From positions 1 to 64,000 of the forward strand of contig JBAOIN010000009.1 in NCBI GenBank assembly GCA_037045455.1: a stretch of 64,000 nucleotides of DNA, given 5' to 3'. The notes beneath the pieces were generated by a model. The model was not told the DNA's origin, searched no databases, and worked only from the letters and a program-made list of their open reading frames with translations. Position numbers and translations under genes: made by a program. Within the stretch, counting starts at the first letter, position 1. Each line of letters starts with the position of its first letter. This document shows, in pieces, positions 10,344 to 19,921 of the stretch. The DNA comes from JADKAV01 sp037045455 (GTDB lineage: Bacteria > Actinomycetota > Actinomycetes > S36-B12 > UBA10799).

Positions 10344-11315
10344 TGCTCGATCCACTCGTCACGTCCGTTGGCGATCTCCTGCGGCGGCATCACAACCGGG
10401 TCCGCAGGCGGTTCTGCAAAGGCTTTGGGCACCGTCGCATCCGGTAGGACGGGGTAGACGAACATCTGCTCACCCACCTGATCCTGGAACGACCGGCTCA
10501 GCATGAAGTCCACGAACTTCTGCGCGCCCGTCGGGTTCTTCGCGCCGGCCATGACGGCGGCGTACTCCACTTGCTGGAAACACTGGGAGTCGACGTTCGC
10601 CGTCGTTGCCTTGCCGTCTTCGCTGAACATGACCTCGGCCGCGGGGCTCGTCGAGTAGGACACCACGATCGGCCGCGTTCCCTCCCCTGAGCCACCGGAG
10701 AACTGCTGGTAGTACGCGTTGTCCCAGCTGTCGACGACCTTGACTCCATTGGCTTTCAGATCGGTCCAGTACTGCTCCCAATCGCCAGTAGCAACGGTGG
10801 ACAGTAGGAAGGCCAGACCGGGCGAGGACGTCGCCGGGTTTTCCACCACGGTGAGGTCCTTGTACTCCGGCTTCGTCAGATCTGCCGGAGCGGCCGGCGG
10901 GGTTCGGTCAGCGAAGTACTCCGTGTCGTAGTTCAGGCACACGTAGCCGGTGTCGACGGGCGTAACCCCGGGTTGCGCGAGTTCAGCCGGAGCGCCGGGG
11001 GGCGGTGTAGTCGCTGAAGATTCCCGCGGCCTGCGCACGACTGAGGAACGTGTTGTCGACGCCGAACATCACATCTCCCTGCGGCGCCCCCGCCGACAGG
11101 ATCGCCGAGTTCACCAACTGGCCGGCGTCGCCGTTCTGCACGATCTTCACCGTCAGTCCGGTGCTGTCCTCGAACTCCCGCAGGACCTTCTTCGACATCG
11201 CGAACGAGTCGTGGGTGAGCAGCACGACCTCGCTACTGGCCGGACTCGGGCCCGCCTCGGGCGAACTCGAACAGGCCGCGAGGATCAGGACCACAGCTAT
11301 GAGGAGTTTTCTCAC
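10319..11315 (-). CDS. thiB: Thiamine-binding lipoprotein (frameshifted)
   Basis: A signal peptide with lipobox (MRKLLIAVVLILAAC) precedes a periplasmic-binding-protein fold: VVLLTHDSFAMSKKVLREFE, PVDTGYVCLNYD, VSYSTSPAAEVMF. These match thiamine/TPP-binding proteins of the TbpA type. The frame breaks at a run of six G (10997-11002, plus strand). Removing one base joins FSDYTAP to GAPAELAQP and gives about 331 residues. GTG 11315 is the start because the signal peptide begins there and the GGAGGG ribosome-binding site lies in the 3' strand of the TPP riboswitch. Confidence 0.87.
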
Positions 11316-11317
11316 TA

Positions 11318-11402
11318 TTCCCTCCGCTGGCATTACCCAGATCAGGTTCGGTGGGTCGGCCACGCGCGGTGGTGGCCCTCTCAGCCCGGCTGCCCCGAGC
11401 TC
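11318..11402 (-). promoter_or_regulatory. TPP riboswitch (THI element)
   Basis: On the minus strand the conserved pyrimidine-sensing box CTGAGAG, GACCC and the pyrophosphate arm GAACCTGATCTGGGTAATG then CCAGCGGAGGG are all present in order. The closing strand GCGGAGGG is also the likely ribosome-binding site of thiB, 5-6 nt before its GTG. TPP binding should therefore hide the site and block translation. Confidence 0.95.
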
Positions 11403-11415
11403 CCCATATGCATCC

Positions 11416-11421
11416 AGAGTA
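11416..11421 (-). promoter_or_regulatory. Probable -10 element of the thiBPQ operon
   Basis: TACTCT on the minus strand, placed so that transcription would begin just 5' of the riboswitch. No clear -35 hexamer is visible. Confidence 0.45.
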
Positions 11422-11471
11422 GACAGGAGTACGGATGCGGGCCATATGTGACCCCGATCTACACGTCTGTC
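11422..11471. repeat. Family D inverted repeat, copy 1 (degenerate)
   Basis: Contains GCCATATGTGACC followed by CGATCTACACGTCTGTC. It shares this core with 33233-33277 but its own arms pair poorly. It lies between divergent thiB and the PQ-loop gene. Confidence 0.55.
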
Positions 11472-11546
11472 CAGCCGCTGCGCGAAGACGCGTGGATCGG
11501 GGGCGGATACGGCCCCTTCTCATGCGTTTGCGGAATCGGCCCCAGA

Positions 11547-11552
11547 TACCGT
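11547..11552 (+). promoter_or_regulatory. -10 element (TACCGT) of a leaderless transcript
   Basis: TACCGT ends 6 nt before GTG 11559. There is no ribosome-binding site. Confidence 0.6.
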
Positions 11553-11558
11553 GGCGTG

Positions 11559-12158
11559 GTGAACGTCGAGTGGCTGGCCTATGCCGGTGCGGTACTCATG
11601 ACCTCGATGTCGCTGCCGCAAATTATGAGGATCCTGCGCGACCGCAGCGCCGAGGGCGTAAGCCTTCCGACCTGGATGATCTTCGTGCTCTCCGGCGCGG
11701 CCTGGTTCGCCTACGGCCTACTGCTCCAGGCGCCCGGCATCATCGTGGGCAATGTGCCGTTTCTGGCCACGACTCTTCCGGTCGTCATGCTGTTGCTGAT
11801 CCGCCAGCGTGGTTGGTCCACGCCCGCCGCCGTACTGACTGCCGTGGCGGCGGCAACAGCGATCGTGCTGATCCTGCTGCAGCTGCCGGCCGGCCTTTCC
11901 GGCGGGATCGGGGTCGCGTGCGGTCTGCTGACCACGGTCCCGCAACTGCTCGAGTCGGTCCGGCGCAAGCAGGCAGGATTGCCTTCCGAGGTCTCGTTGG
12001 CGACCTTGGGGCTGCTATTGGCCGGGCAGTGCTTGTGGCTGTCCTACGGGATCTTCCGACCGGATGTCCCGATCATGCTGACCAACATCGTGGCCGTCTC
12101 GGTGACCGTGTGCCTGTTGTTCGTGGAGGGCACGCGGCGCCCTACTCCGTCGCAATAG
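11559..12158 (+). CDS. PQ-loop (SemiSWEET/SWEET-like) membrane transporter
   Basis: 199 residues from GTG 11559, with about seven membrane helices in two related halves. Each half has a PQ motif: SLPQIMRI near residue 20 and TVPQLLES near residue 127. Two three-helix bundles with PQ motifs are typical of the PQ-loop/SWEET superfamily, whose characterised members carry sugars or amino acids. The substrate here is unknown. Its end overlaps the end of the convergent FtsX-type permease gene by 17 bp. Confidence 0.8.
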   Translation: MNVEWLAYAGAVLMTSMSLPQIMRILRDRSAEGVSLPTWMIFVLSGAAWFAYGLLLQAPGIIVGNVPFLATTLPVVMLLLIRQRGWSTPAAVLTAVAAATAIVLILLQLPAGLSGGIGVACGLLTTVPQLLESVRRKQAGLPSEVSLATLGLLLAGQCLWLSYGIFRPDVPIMLTNIVAVSVTVCLLFVEGTRRPTPSQ

Positions 12159-14682
12159 CTCCCAGAATGTCCAGGCGTGCCGCCCGCCGCGCGGGAACGG
12201 CTGCTGCTGCGATGCCGAGCAGAACAGCGAGCAGCAGGATGGTCGCAACGGTGCCGAACGGAATGACCAGCACCTCGATGCCGTCACCGGACAGGGCCTG
12301 CCGCAAACAGATGCCCGCTGCCAGGCCCACCAGCACGCCGATCAGGGCACCCATCACGGCGACCAGAATCGCTTCCCACCGGATCATCCGTCGAACCTGC
12401 CGGCGGGAGGCACCGACCGCACGCAGCAACCCGATTTCCCGGGTGCGTTCGAGCACCGACAGCGCCATCGTGTTCACCACCCCAAGAGCGGCGATGATGA
12501 TCGACAGGCCGAGCATGCCGTAGATCAGGTACAGCATCTGGTTGATTGTCTTGGAGTTCTCCTGCTTGATGGAGGCTTGGTCGAGGACCCGCAAGAGCGG
12601 GTTCTCGTCCGTGACGGTCTTCACTTCCGTGAGTGCCGTGGCCGGATCCACGCCGGGCTTGAGTGCGACGTAGAGCAGCGTGTCCTGTGCCGCCCCGCCG
12701 ACGGATCGATAGTCATCCTTGGGGATCACCAGCCCGCTCAGCAGGCCAGCCTCCAACGGTTCGAAGATCCCTTGCACCGTGAAGGCCCGGGTCTGCCCGG
12801 AGGGGAACAGCACCGTCACTCGGTCACCAACCACAACGCCCGCGTCACGCGCCCAGTCGGCGTCGGCCACCGCGTTGCCCTGGGTGAGGTCCTCCACGTC
12901 GCCGGCCGTGGCTTTCAGGTCGAACACCGCTGTCAAGGGCCCGCCACCCATGGCGGTGATGAGCTGGTCGGTCTTGTCGACGCGGGCCGGTCCCTGCGAC
13001 TGGCTGAGCACATATTCGACATCGGGAACATCGCGAAGCTTCGTGGCGATGCCGGCGCTGAAGGGGTTACCGGTCTGCGTCGCGACGACGTAATCGGCAC
13101 CGAATGCCCGGTCGATCAACTGGTTGATGGACTCCCTGGCCGACGCCACGACGACGGCCACCGTGGTGACCAGCGCCAGCCCGATCAGCAAGGCCGAGGC
13201 CGTCGACGCCACCCGGCGCGGGCCGCGTTCGGCGTTGCGCGCCGCGAGTTGCCCCGACACGCCACCTACCCGCATGAGGCCGCCGGCCAGCTTGGCGGCG
13301 CCGATCGCCAGCACCGGCGCGAGCAGCACCACCGCGACGAGCAGCCCGAGCGCGCCCAGGGCGACCGTGCGCAGCGGCGGATCGCTGCTGAAACCGGTCG
13401 CGAGCGCTATGGCAGAGACGAGGAACAGCACCACTCCGCTCACCGTCCGCCAGCGGCCCGGGCGCTCGACCGGGGTCTCCGCCTCACGCAAAGCGGCCAG
13501 CGGCGGGGTCCGCGCAGCTTTGATCGCCGGCAGCAGCGCCGACAAAACAGTCACAATGACGGCCAGTACCACGGCCCAGACAACCGCCTGCAGCGTCAAC
13601 GCCACGCCAGCAGTCAGCGACAGACCGAACGTCTCGAGCAACGCCACCAGGAGGCGGGCGATCAAGTAACCGAGCCCGATCCCGATGGCCGCTGACACCA
13701 GAGCCAGGACGAGTGCCTCGACCAGAACGGAGGTCAGCACCTGTCGTCGCGAGGTACCGACGGCCCGCAGCAACGCCATCTCCCGGCCGCGCTGCGCGAC
13801 CAGCATCGAGAACGTGTTGTAGATCAGGAACGCCGCCACAAACAGCGCGATACCCGCGAAGCCCATGAGGATGTAGGTAATGAACCCCAGTCCCTGCCGC
13901 AGCGCGCTGGCCGACTCCTCGACCTGCTGATCGCGGGTCTTCACAGTCCATCCGTCACCCAGCTGAGTGGCGATGGCATCGGCCACCTGCTGGTCGCTAT
14001 AGCCGTCCGCAGCGGCCACCTCGACCGACTGCCATTTGCCCGCTGGGCCGTGAACAGTTCCTGTGCCCGCTGGGGAGTGAAGGCGGTGATCGTCGCGCCC
14101 GCCAGGCCGCCGGTCTCGCCGTACTTGAACGTGCCGACCAGTTGGACCTTGATCCGGCCCTCGGGCACCACCATCGTGACCTCGTCGCCGACGGGAATGT
14201 CGAGCTTGGGGAACGTCACGTCGTCCACGACGATCTCGCGATCGGTCTGTGGGGCCCTGCCCCTGGGTGATCGTCGCGACTGCCAGCGCTGGGTTCGACT
14301 GCCAGTTCACGCCCGCCGCGGGTGGACCGTTGGCTCCGACCACCTCGCCGTCGGCGTCAAGCAGGTAGGCGCCGTTCTGGAAGATCGCGCCATCGGCGGC
14401 AGCCACTCCCTGCACCGAGGCCACCTGGTCGACGGTCGACTGGTCGATCAGCTGCCCTTGGTCGTCGCCGGAGTCCTGGGTGATGTCCTGCGTGACGGCC
14501 GACGTGCGGGTGACCAGCACGTCCTGCGCGCCGCCTTCGAAGATGTCCACGAACGTCCGGTCCAGGGCGTGGGTCAACATGAGCATCCCGGTGACGAAGG
14601 CGACCCCGAGGAACACCGCGGCGGCAGTCAGCAGCAGGCGCACCTTGTGCGCACCCAGGCTGCGCAGAGCAATCTTCAGCAC
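12142..14682 (-). CDS. FtsX/MacB-type ABC transporter permease (two compensating frameshifts)
   Basis: About 846 residues with the duplicated FtsX layout: N-terminal helix (VRLLLTAAAVFLGVAFVTGML), a large extracellular domain, three helices with a permease motif (AQRGREMALLRAVGTSRRQV), a second copy, and a C-terminal repeat of the motif (RTREIGLLRAVGASRRQVRR). The frame is lost between about 14255 (extra base in a G run) and 14039-14041 (missing G). The correct frame between reads DDVTFPKLDIPVGDEVTMVV. GTG 14682 is chosen because TAGGGT lies 7 nt upstream. Such permeases move lipids, lipoproteins or peptides with a LolD-type ATPase, which is not adjacent here. Confidence 0.87.
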   Translation of the reverse strand: MLKIALRSLGAHKVRLLLTAAAVFLGVAFVTGMLMLTHALDRTFVDIFEGGAQDVLVTRTSAVTQDITQDSGDDQGQLIDQSTVDQVASVQGVAAADGAIFQNGAYLLDADGEVVGANGPPAAGVNWQSNPALAVATITQGQGPTDRSRDRRGRRDVPQARHSRRRRGHDGGARGPDQGPTGRHVQVRRDRRPGGRDDHRLHSPAGTGTVHGPAGKWQSVEVAAADGYSDQQVADAIATQLGDGWTVKTRDQQVEESASALRQGLGFITYILMGFAGIALFVAAFLIYNTFSMLVAQRGREMALLRAVGTSRRQVLTSVLVEALVLALVSAAIGIGLGYLIARLLVALLETFGLSLTAGVALTLQAVVWAVVLAVIVTVLSALLPAIKAARTPPLAALREAETPVERPGRWRTVSGVVLFLVSAIALATGFSSDPPLRTVALGALGLLVAVVLLAPVLAIGAAKLAGGLMRVGGVSGQLAARNAERGPRRVASTASALLIGLALVTTVAVVVASARESINQLIDRAFGADYVVATQTGNPFSAGIATKLRDVPDVEYVLSQSQGPARVDKTDQLITAMGGGPLTAVFDLKATAGDVEDLTQGNAVADADWARDAGVVVGDRVTVLFPSGQTRAFTVQGIFEPLEAGLLSGLVIPKDDYRSVGGAAQDTLLYVALKPGVDPATALTEVKTVTDENPLLRVLDQASIKQENSKTINQMLYLIYGMLGLSIIIAALGVVNTMALSVLERTREIGLLRAVGASRRQVRRMIRWEAILVAVMGALIGVLVGLAAGICLRQALSGDGIEVLVIPFGTVATILLLAVLLGIAAAAVPARRAARLDILGAIATE

Positions 14683-14689
14683 GATTACG

Positions 14690-14695
14690 ACCCTA
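14690..14695 (-). promoter_or_regulatory. -10 element (TAGGGT) of a leaderless transcript
   Basis: On the minus strand TAGGGT ends 7 nt before GTG 14682. This supports the chosen start of the permease gene. Confidence 0.6.
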
Positions 14696-14787
14696 CGTGC
14701 CCGGTGTGACGCCGGCCGGAGTCGGCTGTGGACGACCGCACAGCCGAGTGGGCCGCAATCGGCCATGCCGAGGTGAGGCAGCCGACA

Positions 14788-16652
14788 TCAGCCAGTCGGA
14801 GGCGGTGTCCCGTCTCCGCGAAGGGCCTGCCGGATGGTGTCCACGTAGACCTTGATGCCTTCGGTGGTCAGGTGCGTGCCGTCGACCACGAAATACTCGC
14901 GGTGGCCACGCGATGCCAACTCCCAGTCCGCGAGGCGCACATTGTCGTACTGGTTGACCATGCCGCGAATGTTGCGGTTGGAGTCGTCCTCCCACGAGTT
15001 GGGCGTGTGCACGGTCACCAGCACGACCTGCCGGTCACGCAAGTCGTCCAGAGTGCTCTTCAAGTCGTCCCAGTAGGCCGTTCCGTTGGTGCCGGCGTGG
15101 ATCACTACGACGTTGGCGAGCTGACCACCGGCCTTACGCGCCTCGATACGTTGCTCTATCTCGTCGGACTGCCGGCTGACGGCGGCGTCCACCTGCACGT
15201 CAAAGGCCTTCTCCAGCGCACCGCTGGCGCCAAGCATCACCGAATCCCCGACGGCCGTGAGCGGCTCACCAGTCAGGTCGGCACCCTTGGGCACCTGTGA
15301 GGGCGGCAAGGGCCGCGCGGAGTCCGCCTTCGGTTCAGTGCTGAGGTCCTGACCCGTCGAGGTCAATCCGCCCAGGTAGTCGCTGGCGTTGGGCGCCGGG
15401 ATCGACGCCAGTGCCGTGCCGGCGCCGAACGCGAAGAGACCGATGGCCGCCACGATGCCCGCGACCCGGGCGCCGGCCAGGCCGACTCCCTGCTCACGCC
15501 AACTGCGCCAGGTCCGGGAGAGCGCCCCGTGCCGGATCGGCAGTTCCAGGTAGCGGTAGGACAACTCCGCGACTGCGAACGTCAGACCCATCCGCAGGAT
15601 CCAGGCAGGCGCACCCTCGAACGGCAGGTCGATGCCCGGTCGCGTGATCACGAAGATCGGCCAGTGATACAGGTACAGCCCGTAGGACCGTTCCCCGATG
15701 TAGCGCATGGGCTGGACCGCCAGCAGCCGGCCGAAGCCGATGGCGGGGTGGCAGGCCAAGGCGATGATGACCGCGGTCAGCGCAGAGACCACGAAGAACC
15801 CACCGCGGTACAACCAGGCGGAGTCCTGCCCGACGGTGTGCATGATCCAGAAGAGCCAGGCAAGCGCTGCCACCGCGACCGTCAACAGCACCCCCCGGGC
15901 AGGCACGGCGATCCGCTTGGGGAGCGCGCCTGGTCGCCACACCGTGGCCAGCGCCGCGCCGAGCAGCAGACCCATGCAGTGGGTGTCGGTGCCGAAGTAC
16001 AGGCGACTGGCGTCACCGTCAGCCGGCAGGTTCCAGACGAAACTGCCGATCGCCATCAGCAAGGTCGAGCCCAAAGACACCATCAGGGCGATCCGGCCGA
16101 CTCCCGGCCGGCCCACGCCAGCGGTACAGGAACGACCAGCGCCAGCGGCCACAGCAGGTAGAACTGTTCCTCGACCGCCAGCGACCACAGATGCTGCAAC
16201 ATCGGCGGGCGACCCATGGCCTCGAAGTAGGAGAGGTCCTGGAAGATGTACCACCAGTTCGTCACGTAGAACATCGACGCGACGGCGTCATGCCGGAACT
16301 GTGCCGCAGCGTCATGTGCAAACAGCAGAACGAGAACCGCGGACAGGGCCAGCGTCGCGAACAGTGCTGGCAGCAGTCGTCGTGCGCGGCGCAGGTAGAA
16401 CTGGCCGAACGACACCGCCCCGCTTCGTTCGATCTCCTGTAGCAGCAGACTGCTGATGAGGAACCCGGACAGGACGAAGAAGACATCGACCCCGAGGAAG
16501 CCGCCGGGAACGAAGAGCATGCCGGAGTGGTAGAACAGGACGGCGAGCACGGCGATCGCTCGGATGCCGTCAAGCCCCGGGATGTAGCCCATGACAGGGG
16601 CGGGGCGGCGGCGATCCGACGTGTGCTCCGGCATCACCGCGACCGACACCAC
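14788..16652 (-). CDS. OatA-like membrane acyltransferase with C-terminal SGNH domain (frameshifted)
   Basis: The N-terminal half is an acyltransferase-3 domain: GLDGIRAIAVLAVLFYHSG with the catalytic His, then VPGGFLGVDVFFVLSGFLIS and HLWSLAVEEQFYLLWPLAL. About ten membrane helices follow, then an exported SGNH esterase domain with block I AVGDSVMLGAS and block V DGTHLTTEG. This layout is that of peptidoglycan or polysaccharide O-acetyltransferases. The frame shifts once between about 16095 and 16135, and correction gives about 621 residues. GTG 16652 has AGAGG just upstream. Confidence 0.85.
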
Positions 16653-16764
16653 AGGACCTCTTCCGTACTTGCGTGGGCTTCATCGTACGTCGCAGGTCGG
16701 ACAAGTCCGGGTTGATTCCGGGCGTGGCGTCGGCGCTGGCTTCAGCGGGCGAGCGGCCCTCGCA

Positions 16765-16827
16765 GAGCTCACCGTTTGGACAAGACCGCATTGATCCGAA
16801 CGGTGCTCTCATGCACAAACGGTGAGA
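16765..16827. repeat. Inverted-repeat element (CACCGTTTG type)
   Basis: TCACCGTTTG (16769-16778), CGAACGGTGCTC (about 16798-16809) and CAAACGGTGA (16816-16825) form one forward and two inverted copies of one core. It lies in the 252-bp gap between divergent genes, where I see nothing else. Confidence 0.6.
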
Positions 16828-16904
16828 ACACGGTGCGCGGCCGGAGGTGCCACGGGACGAACGGACGATGCGCCACGACCCGTCATCGCGGTTGACTACC
16901 GGAC

Positions 16905-18119
16905 ATGCGCACCCTCGGCGCCGTGCTGGCCACGGCGATCGCGTTGCCGCTGGTTGGTCTGCCCGCATACGCGGATCCGGCCCCCGACGGTGAGTTCGCG
17001 GTCAGCGACGTTGGTACCAACAACCAGATCGCGCCCGGACCCGACGGCAACATGTGGGTAACGCTGCAAGGCGCGAACGACGTGGCCCGGATCGCCCCGG
17101 ACGGCACGGTGACCGAGTACGACGCGGCCACCATCACCAGCCCGATCGGCATCACCGCCGGACCCGACGGCAACTTGTGGGTCACCCAGAACGGCGGCGT
17201 CGCCAGATTCAGCCCCGCAACCCCGACCACCGCAACAGCCACAGCGATCGCCGACATCGCCGACCCCCGCGGGATCACCGTAGGGCCGGACGGCAACCTG
17301 TGGACCGCATCCGGGAACAAGGTGATCAAGATCCCGCCCGCTGCCCCCGCGACGTTCACTTCGTTCGCTGCCACGGGCGTGGTGGGCGCCAGGTGGATCA
17401 CCTCCGGAACGGACGGGAATCTGTGGGTCGCCGACTTCGGTGGCCAACAGATCGTGCGTGTGACCACCGCCGGGGCAGGAACCCCCTTCGTCACCGGCGG
17501 CGGACCGCAAGGGGTGGCGGCTGGTCAGAGCGGGCAGGTGGCGTTCAGTGATCCGGGTACCAATCCGCAGACCGTCGGCCGGATAACCACTGCCGTGGCC
17601 ACGATTGCGACCCCGATGGCGGACCCGTTCGGTGTGGCTTTCGGCAGCGACGGGGCTTACTGGTTCGCGCAGTTCGCCGCGAACAACCTCGGCCGTTTGA
17701 CCGCGGACGGTCAGTACTCCACGCTGCCGCTGTCCGCCGGCTCCGGTCCCCGCCAGATCAGCGCCGGACCGAACAACACGCTGTGGGTCACCCTCGACAA
17801 CGTCAACAAGGTCGCTCGCATCTCCGGGGTCACTGCTGCGCCCGGCGGCGGTACGACTACCACTCCGACGACAACCCTGACCAAGAAGCCCAAGAAGAAG
17901 CGCACCATCGACACCAAACGCGCGAAGGTCCGCTTCCGCTTCACGGGGACCGCCGACGCGACGTTCCAGTGCCGGTTGAACAAGCGGGCCTGGAAGACGT
18001 GCAGCTCACCGAAGGCCTACCGGCTCAAGCCTGGCAAGTACCGGTTCGCCGTGCGCGCGGTGCTAGGGCAGGTCAAGGATGCGAGCCCCGCGAAGTACCG
18101 GTTCCGGATTCGGCGGTAG
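16905..18119 (+). CDS. Secreted beta-propeller protein, virginiamycin B lyase-like
   Basis: 404 residues with a signal peptide (MRTLGAVLATAIALPLVGLPAYA). About seven repeats of a GPDGNLWVT-like strand (residues 45-300) form a Vgb/NHL-type propeller. A Thr-rich linker and a basic KKPKKKR segment lead to a C-terminal domain of about 75 residues (FRFTGTADATFQCRLNKRAW to KYRFRIRR) of the kind found at the ends of actinobacterial surface proteins. The Vgb name rests on the propeller only. Lyase residues cannot be confirmed here, so antibiotic inactivation should not be assumed. Confidence 0.82.
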   Translation: MRTLGAVLATAIALPLVGLPAYADPAPDGEFAVSDVGTNNQIAPGPDGNMWVTLQGANDVARIAPDGTVTEYDAATITSPIGITAGPDGNLWVTQNGGVARFSPATPTTATATAIADIADPRGITVGPDGNLWTASGNKVIKIPPAAPATFTSFAATGVVGARWITSGTDGNLWVADFGGQQIVRVTTAGAGTPFVTGGGPQGVAAGQSGQVAFSDPGTNPQTVGRITTAVATIATPMADPFGVAFGSDGAYWFAQFAANNLGRLTADGQYSTLPLSAGSGPRQISAGPNNTLWVTLDNVNKVARISGVTAAPGGGTTTTPTTTLTKKPKKKRTIDTKRAKVRFRFTGTADATFQCRLNKRAWKTCSSPKAYRLKPGKYRFAVRAVLGQVKDASPAKYRFRIRR

Positions 18120-18186
18120 TCACGAGGGGCGTTGGTTTGCTCGGATTACCATCGAGCACGCCAAGCGCCTACCAGACCCCTGCGCC

Positions 18187-18263
18187 ATCCGTTAGACCTT
18201 CGAACATCCGTTAGCCGAAATGTCCGTTTTGCCCTCTAACCGATGTGCGAAGGTCTAACGGAT
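18187..18263. repeat. Family A palindromic repeat, copy 3 (variant stem)
   Basis: The arms ATCCGTTAGACCTTCG and CGAAGGTCTAACGGAT are perfect complements. The next tier (ACATCCGTTAG with CTAACCGATGT) pairs with one mismatch. The GCATTCCGGG of other copies is replaced on both strands. It lies between convergent genes and has a T-rich centre. Confidence 0.82.
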
Positions 18264-18314
18264 CCGGCCAGGGAAGGGCCGGGTTGTCGGCAACCTTGCC
18301 GCGTCCAAACCCTG

Positions 18315-18611
18315 CTACTGCAGCTGCCACTTCAGCCGGCCCCTGGCGGCGTTGCTCAAGAGGGTGACCTTGATCGTGCCCCTGGTGCCGTCGGCGGCAT
18401 TTACCTTGCACGTGAAGACCTTGCCCTTGACCCAGTTGGTGTGCTGCGGGCACTTGGCCGTCACGGTGATGTGGCGCTGCTGCTTGAAGCCCTGCTCGAT
18501 GTTCCTTTCGAGCTTCTGCTTGTTGACGACGTCCTGAGCCTGGGCCGGCGCCGCGAGGGCAGGGGCGGCCAGCAGGGGAAGGATCAGCGCGAATGCGAGG
18601 GGCTTATGCAT
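18315..18611 (-). CDS. Secreted DUF4333 protein (paralogue 2)
   Basis: 98 residues: signal peptide (MHKPLAFALILPLLAAPALA), then the DUF4333 core with two cysteines (KCPQHTNWVKGKVFTC) and a C-terminal RGTIKVTLLSNAARGRL strand. It is clearly a duplicate of the gene just upstream. Here AAAGG precedes the ATG by about 10 nt, and TACCCT further upstream suggests a leadered transcript. Function is unknown. DUF4333 proteins are typical of actinobacterial envelopes. Confidence 0.83.
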   Translation of the reverse strand: MHKPLAFALILPLLAAPALAAPAQAQDVVNKQKLERNIEQGFKQQRHITVTAKCPQHTNWVKGKVFTCKVNAADGTRGTIKVTLLSNAARGRLKWQLQ

Positions 18612-18653
18612 GACGGACCGCCTTTCGAAGTGTTCTCACAGGGTAGCGACCCA

Positions 18654-18944
18654 TCAGACCAGATCCCAGCGGAGGCGACCAACGCCCACACCGCTGAGCA
18701 ACGTGACCTTGACGCGGCCCATGCTGCCGCCGTCATAGAACTTGCAGTGGAAGACCTTGCCCTTGACCCAACTGACCTGCTTCGGGCATTTGGCATTGAC
18801 GTCGTAGCCCTGCTTCTTGAAGCCCTTTTCGATCGCTGACTCCAGCTTCTGCTTGTCAACGATGCCGGCGGCCTGGGCCGGAGTGGCCGCACTGGCGAGG
18901 GCGATGACGGGAAGGACCGCGGCGACGGCAAGGGACTTACGCAT
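18654..18944 (-). CDS. Secreted DUF4333 protein (paralogue 1)
   Basis: 96 residues: signal peptide (MRKSLAVAAVLPVIALASA), then KLESAIEKGFKKQGYDVNAK and the paired cysteines KCPKQVSWVKGKVFHC, ending MGRVKVTLLSGVGVGRL. The ATG overlaps the last codons of hemB by 8 bp. TACCCT (18951-18956) inside hemB ends 6 nt before the ATG, so the gene may have its own leaderless promoter as well as read-through from hemB. Confidence 0.83.
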   Translation of the reverse strand: MRKSLAVAAVLPVIALASAATPAQAAGIVDKQKLESAIEKGFKKQGYDVNAKCPKQVSWVKGKVFHCKFYDGGSMGRVKVTLLSGVGVGRLRWDLV

Positions 18945-19921
18945 CCTGAGAGGGTAGCCGACCCTCGGCCAACCATGCAGCGGCCTGTATCGCGTAATAC
19001 GTCAAAACGATGTCGGCACCAGCACGCACGCAGCCGGTCAACGACTCCAGCGCGTAGGCCTTGCGGTCGATCCACCCGTTCGCGGCAGCCGCCTCGATCA
19101 TCGAGTACTCCCCCGACACCTGGTACACCGCGACCGGGACGTCCGACACCTCGGCCACCGCCCGCACCACATCCAGATAGGCCGGCTTGACCATAACGAC
19201 GTCGGCACCCTCAGCAAGGTCCAGGCCGAGCTCGCGCAGAGCCTCCCGGCCGTTGCCCGGATCCTGTTGGTAGGTCTTGCGGTCACCCTTCAGCGAGGAG
19301 TTGACGGCCTCCCGGAACGGGCCATAAAGCGCCGTGGCGTACTTCGCCGAGTAGCCCAGGATCGCGGTGTCAGTGAAGCCACCGCGGTCCAGCGCCTCCC
19401 GCACGGCAGCGACCTGACCGTCCATCATGCCGCTGGTCCCGACCATGTCGGCACCGGCACTGGCCAGTGCCAGGGCCATCTCCTGGTAGCGCACCAGCGT
19501 TGCGTCGTTGTCGACCCAGCCGTCTGCCGAAAGCACGCCGCAATGGCCATGGTCGGTGAACTCGTCCAGACACAGGTCGGCCTGCACGACCAACCGCCCG
19601 GCGGCGGCTTCCGCGGCCAGCGAGACTGCCCGGTTCAGAATCCCCTCAGGGTCCGTGGCGCCGGATCCGACGTCGTCCTTGGCCAACGGGATCCCGAACA
19701 AGCATGATCCCGCCGATCCCCGCGGTGCACGCTTGCTCGACCACTGCGGCGAGTTCGGACAACGGGTGCTGCACGACACCCGGCATGCTCGAGATCGGGC
19801 GTGGCTCCTGCAGGCCTTCGGCCACGAACACCGGCAGCACCAATTGCGCAGGGTGCAGCCGGGTCTCCCGCACGAGGCGGCGCATGGCAGGGGTGGCGCG
19901 CAGCCGCCGCGGCCGGATCAC
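18937..19921 (-). CDS. hemB: Delta-aminolevulinic acid dehydratase (frameshifted)
   Basis: Joins two 5-aminolevulinates to porphobilinogen. The N-terminus (IRPRRLRATPAMRRLVRETR, LVLPVFV) is in one frame up to GIGGIML. The rest (FGIPLAKDDVGSGATDPEG onward) is in another. Removing one A at 19700-19701 (plus strand) joins them to about 327 residues. Catalytic lysines are in GYSAKYATA and VMVKPAYLD. The metal site DLCLDEFTDHGHCG has Asp at the middle position instead of the third Cys of strict Zn enzymes, as in other actinobacteria. The GTG start overlaps the stop of the hemD fusion (GTGA). Confidence 0.9.
18951..18956 (-). promoter_or_regulatory. -10 element (TACCCT) inside the end of hemB
   Basis: TACCCT on the minus strand ends 6 nt before the ATG of the first DUF4333 gene. 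Confidence 0.5.

Noticed and set aside
16905..18119. Antibiotic resistance gene (virginiamycin B lyase)
   Set aside because: Only the propeller fold is supported. The signal peptide and C-terminal surface-type domain point to another role.
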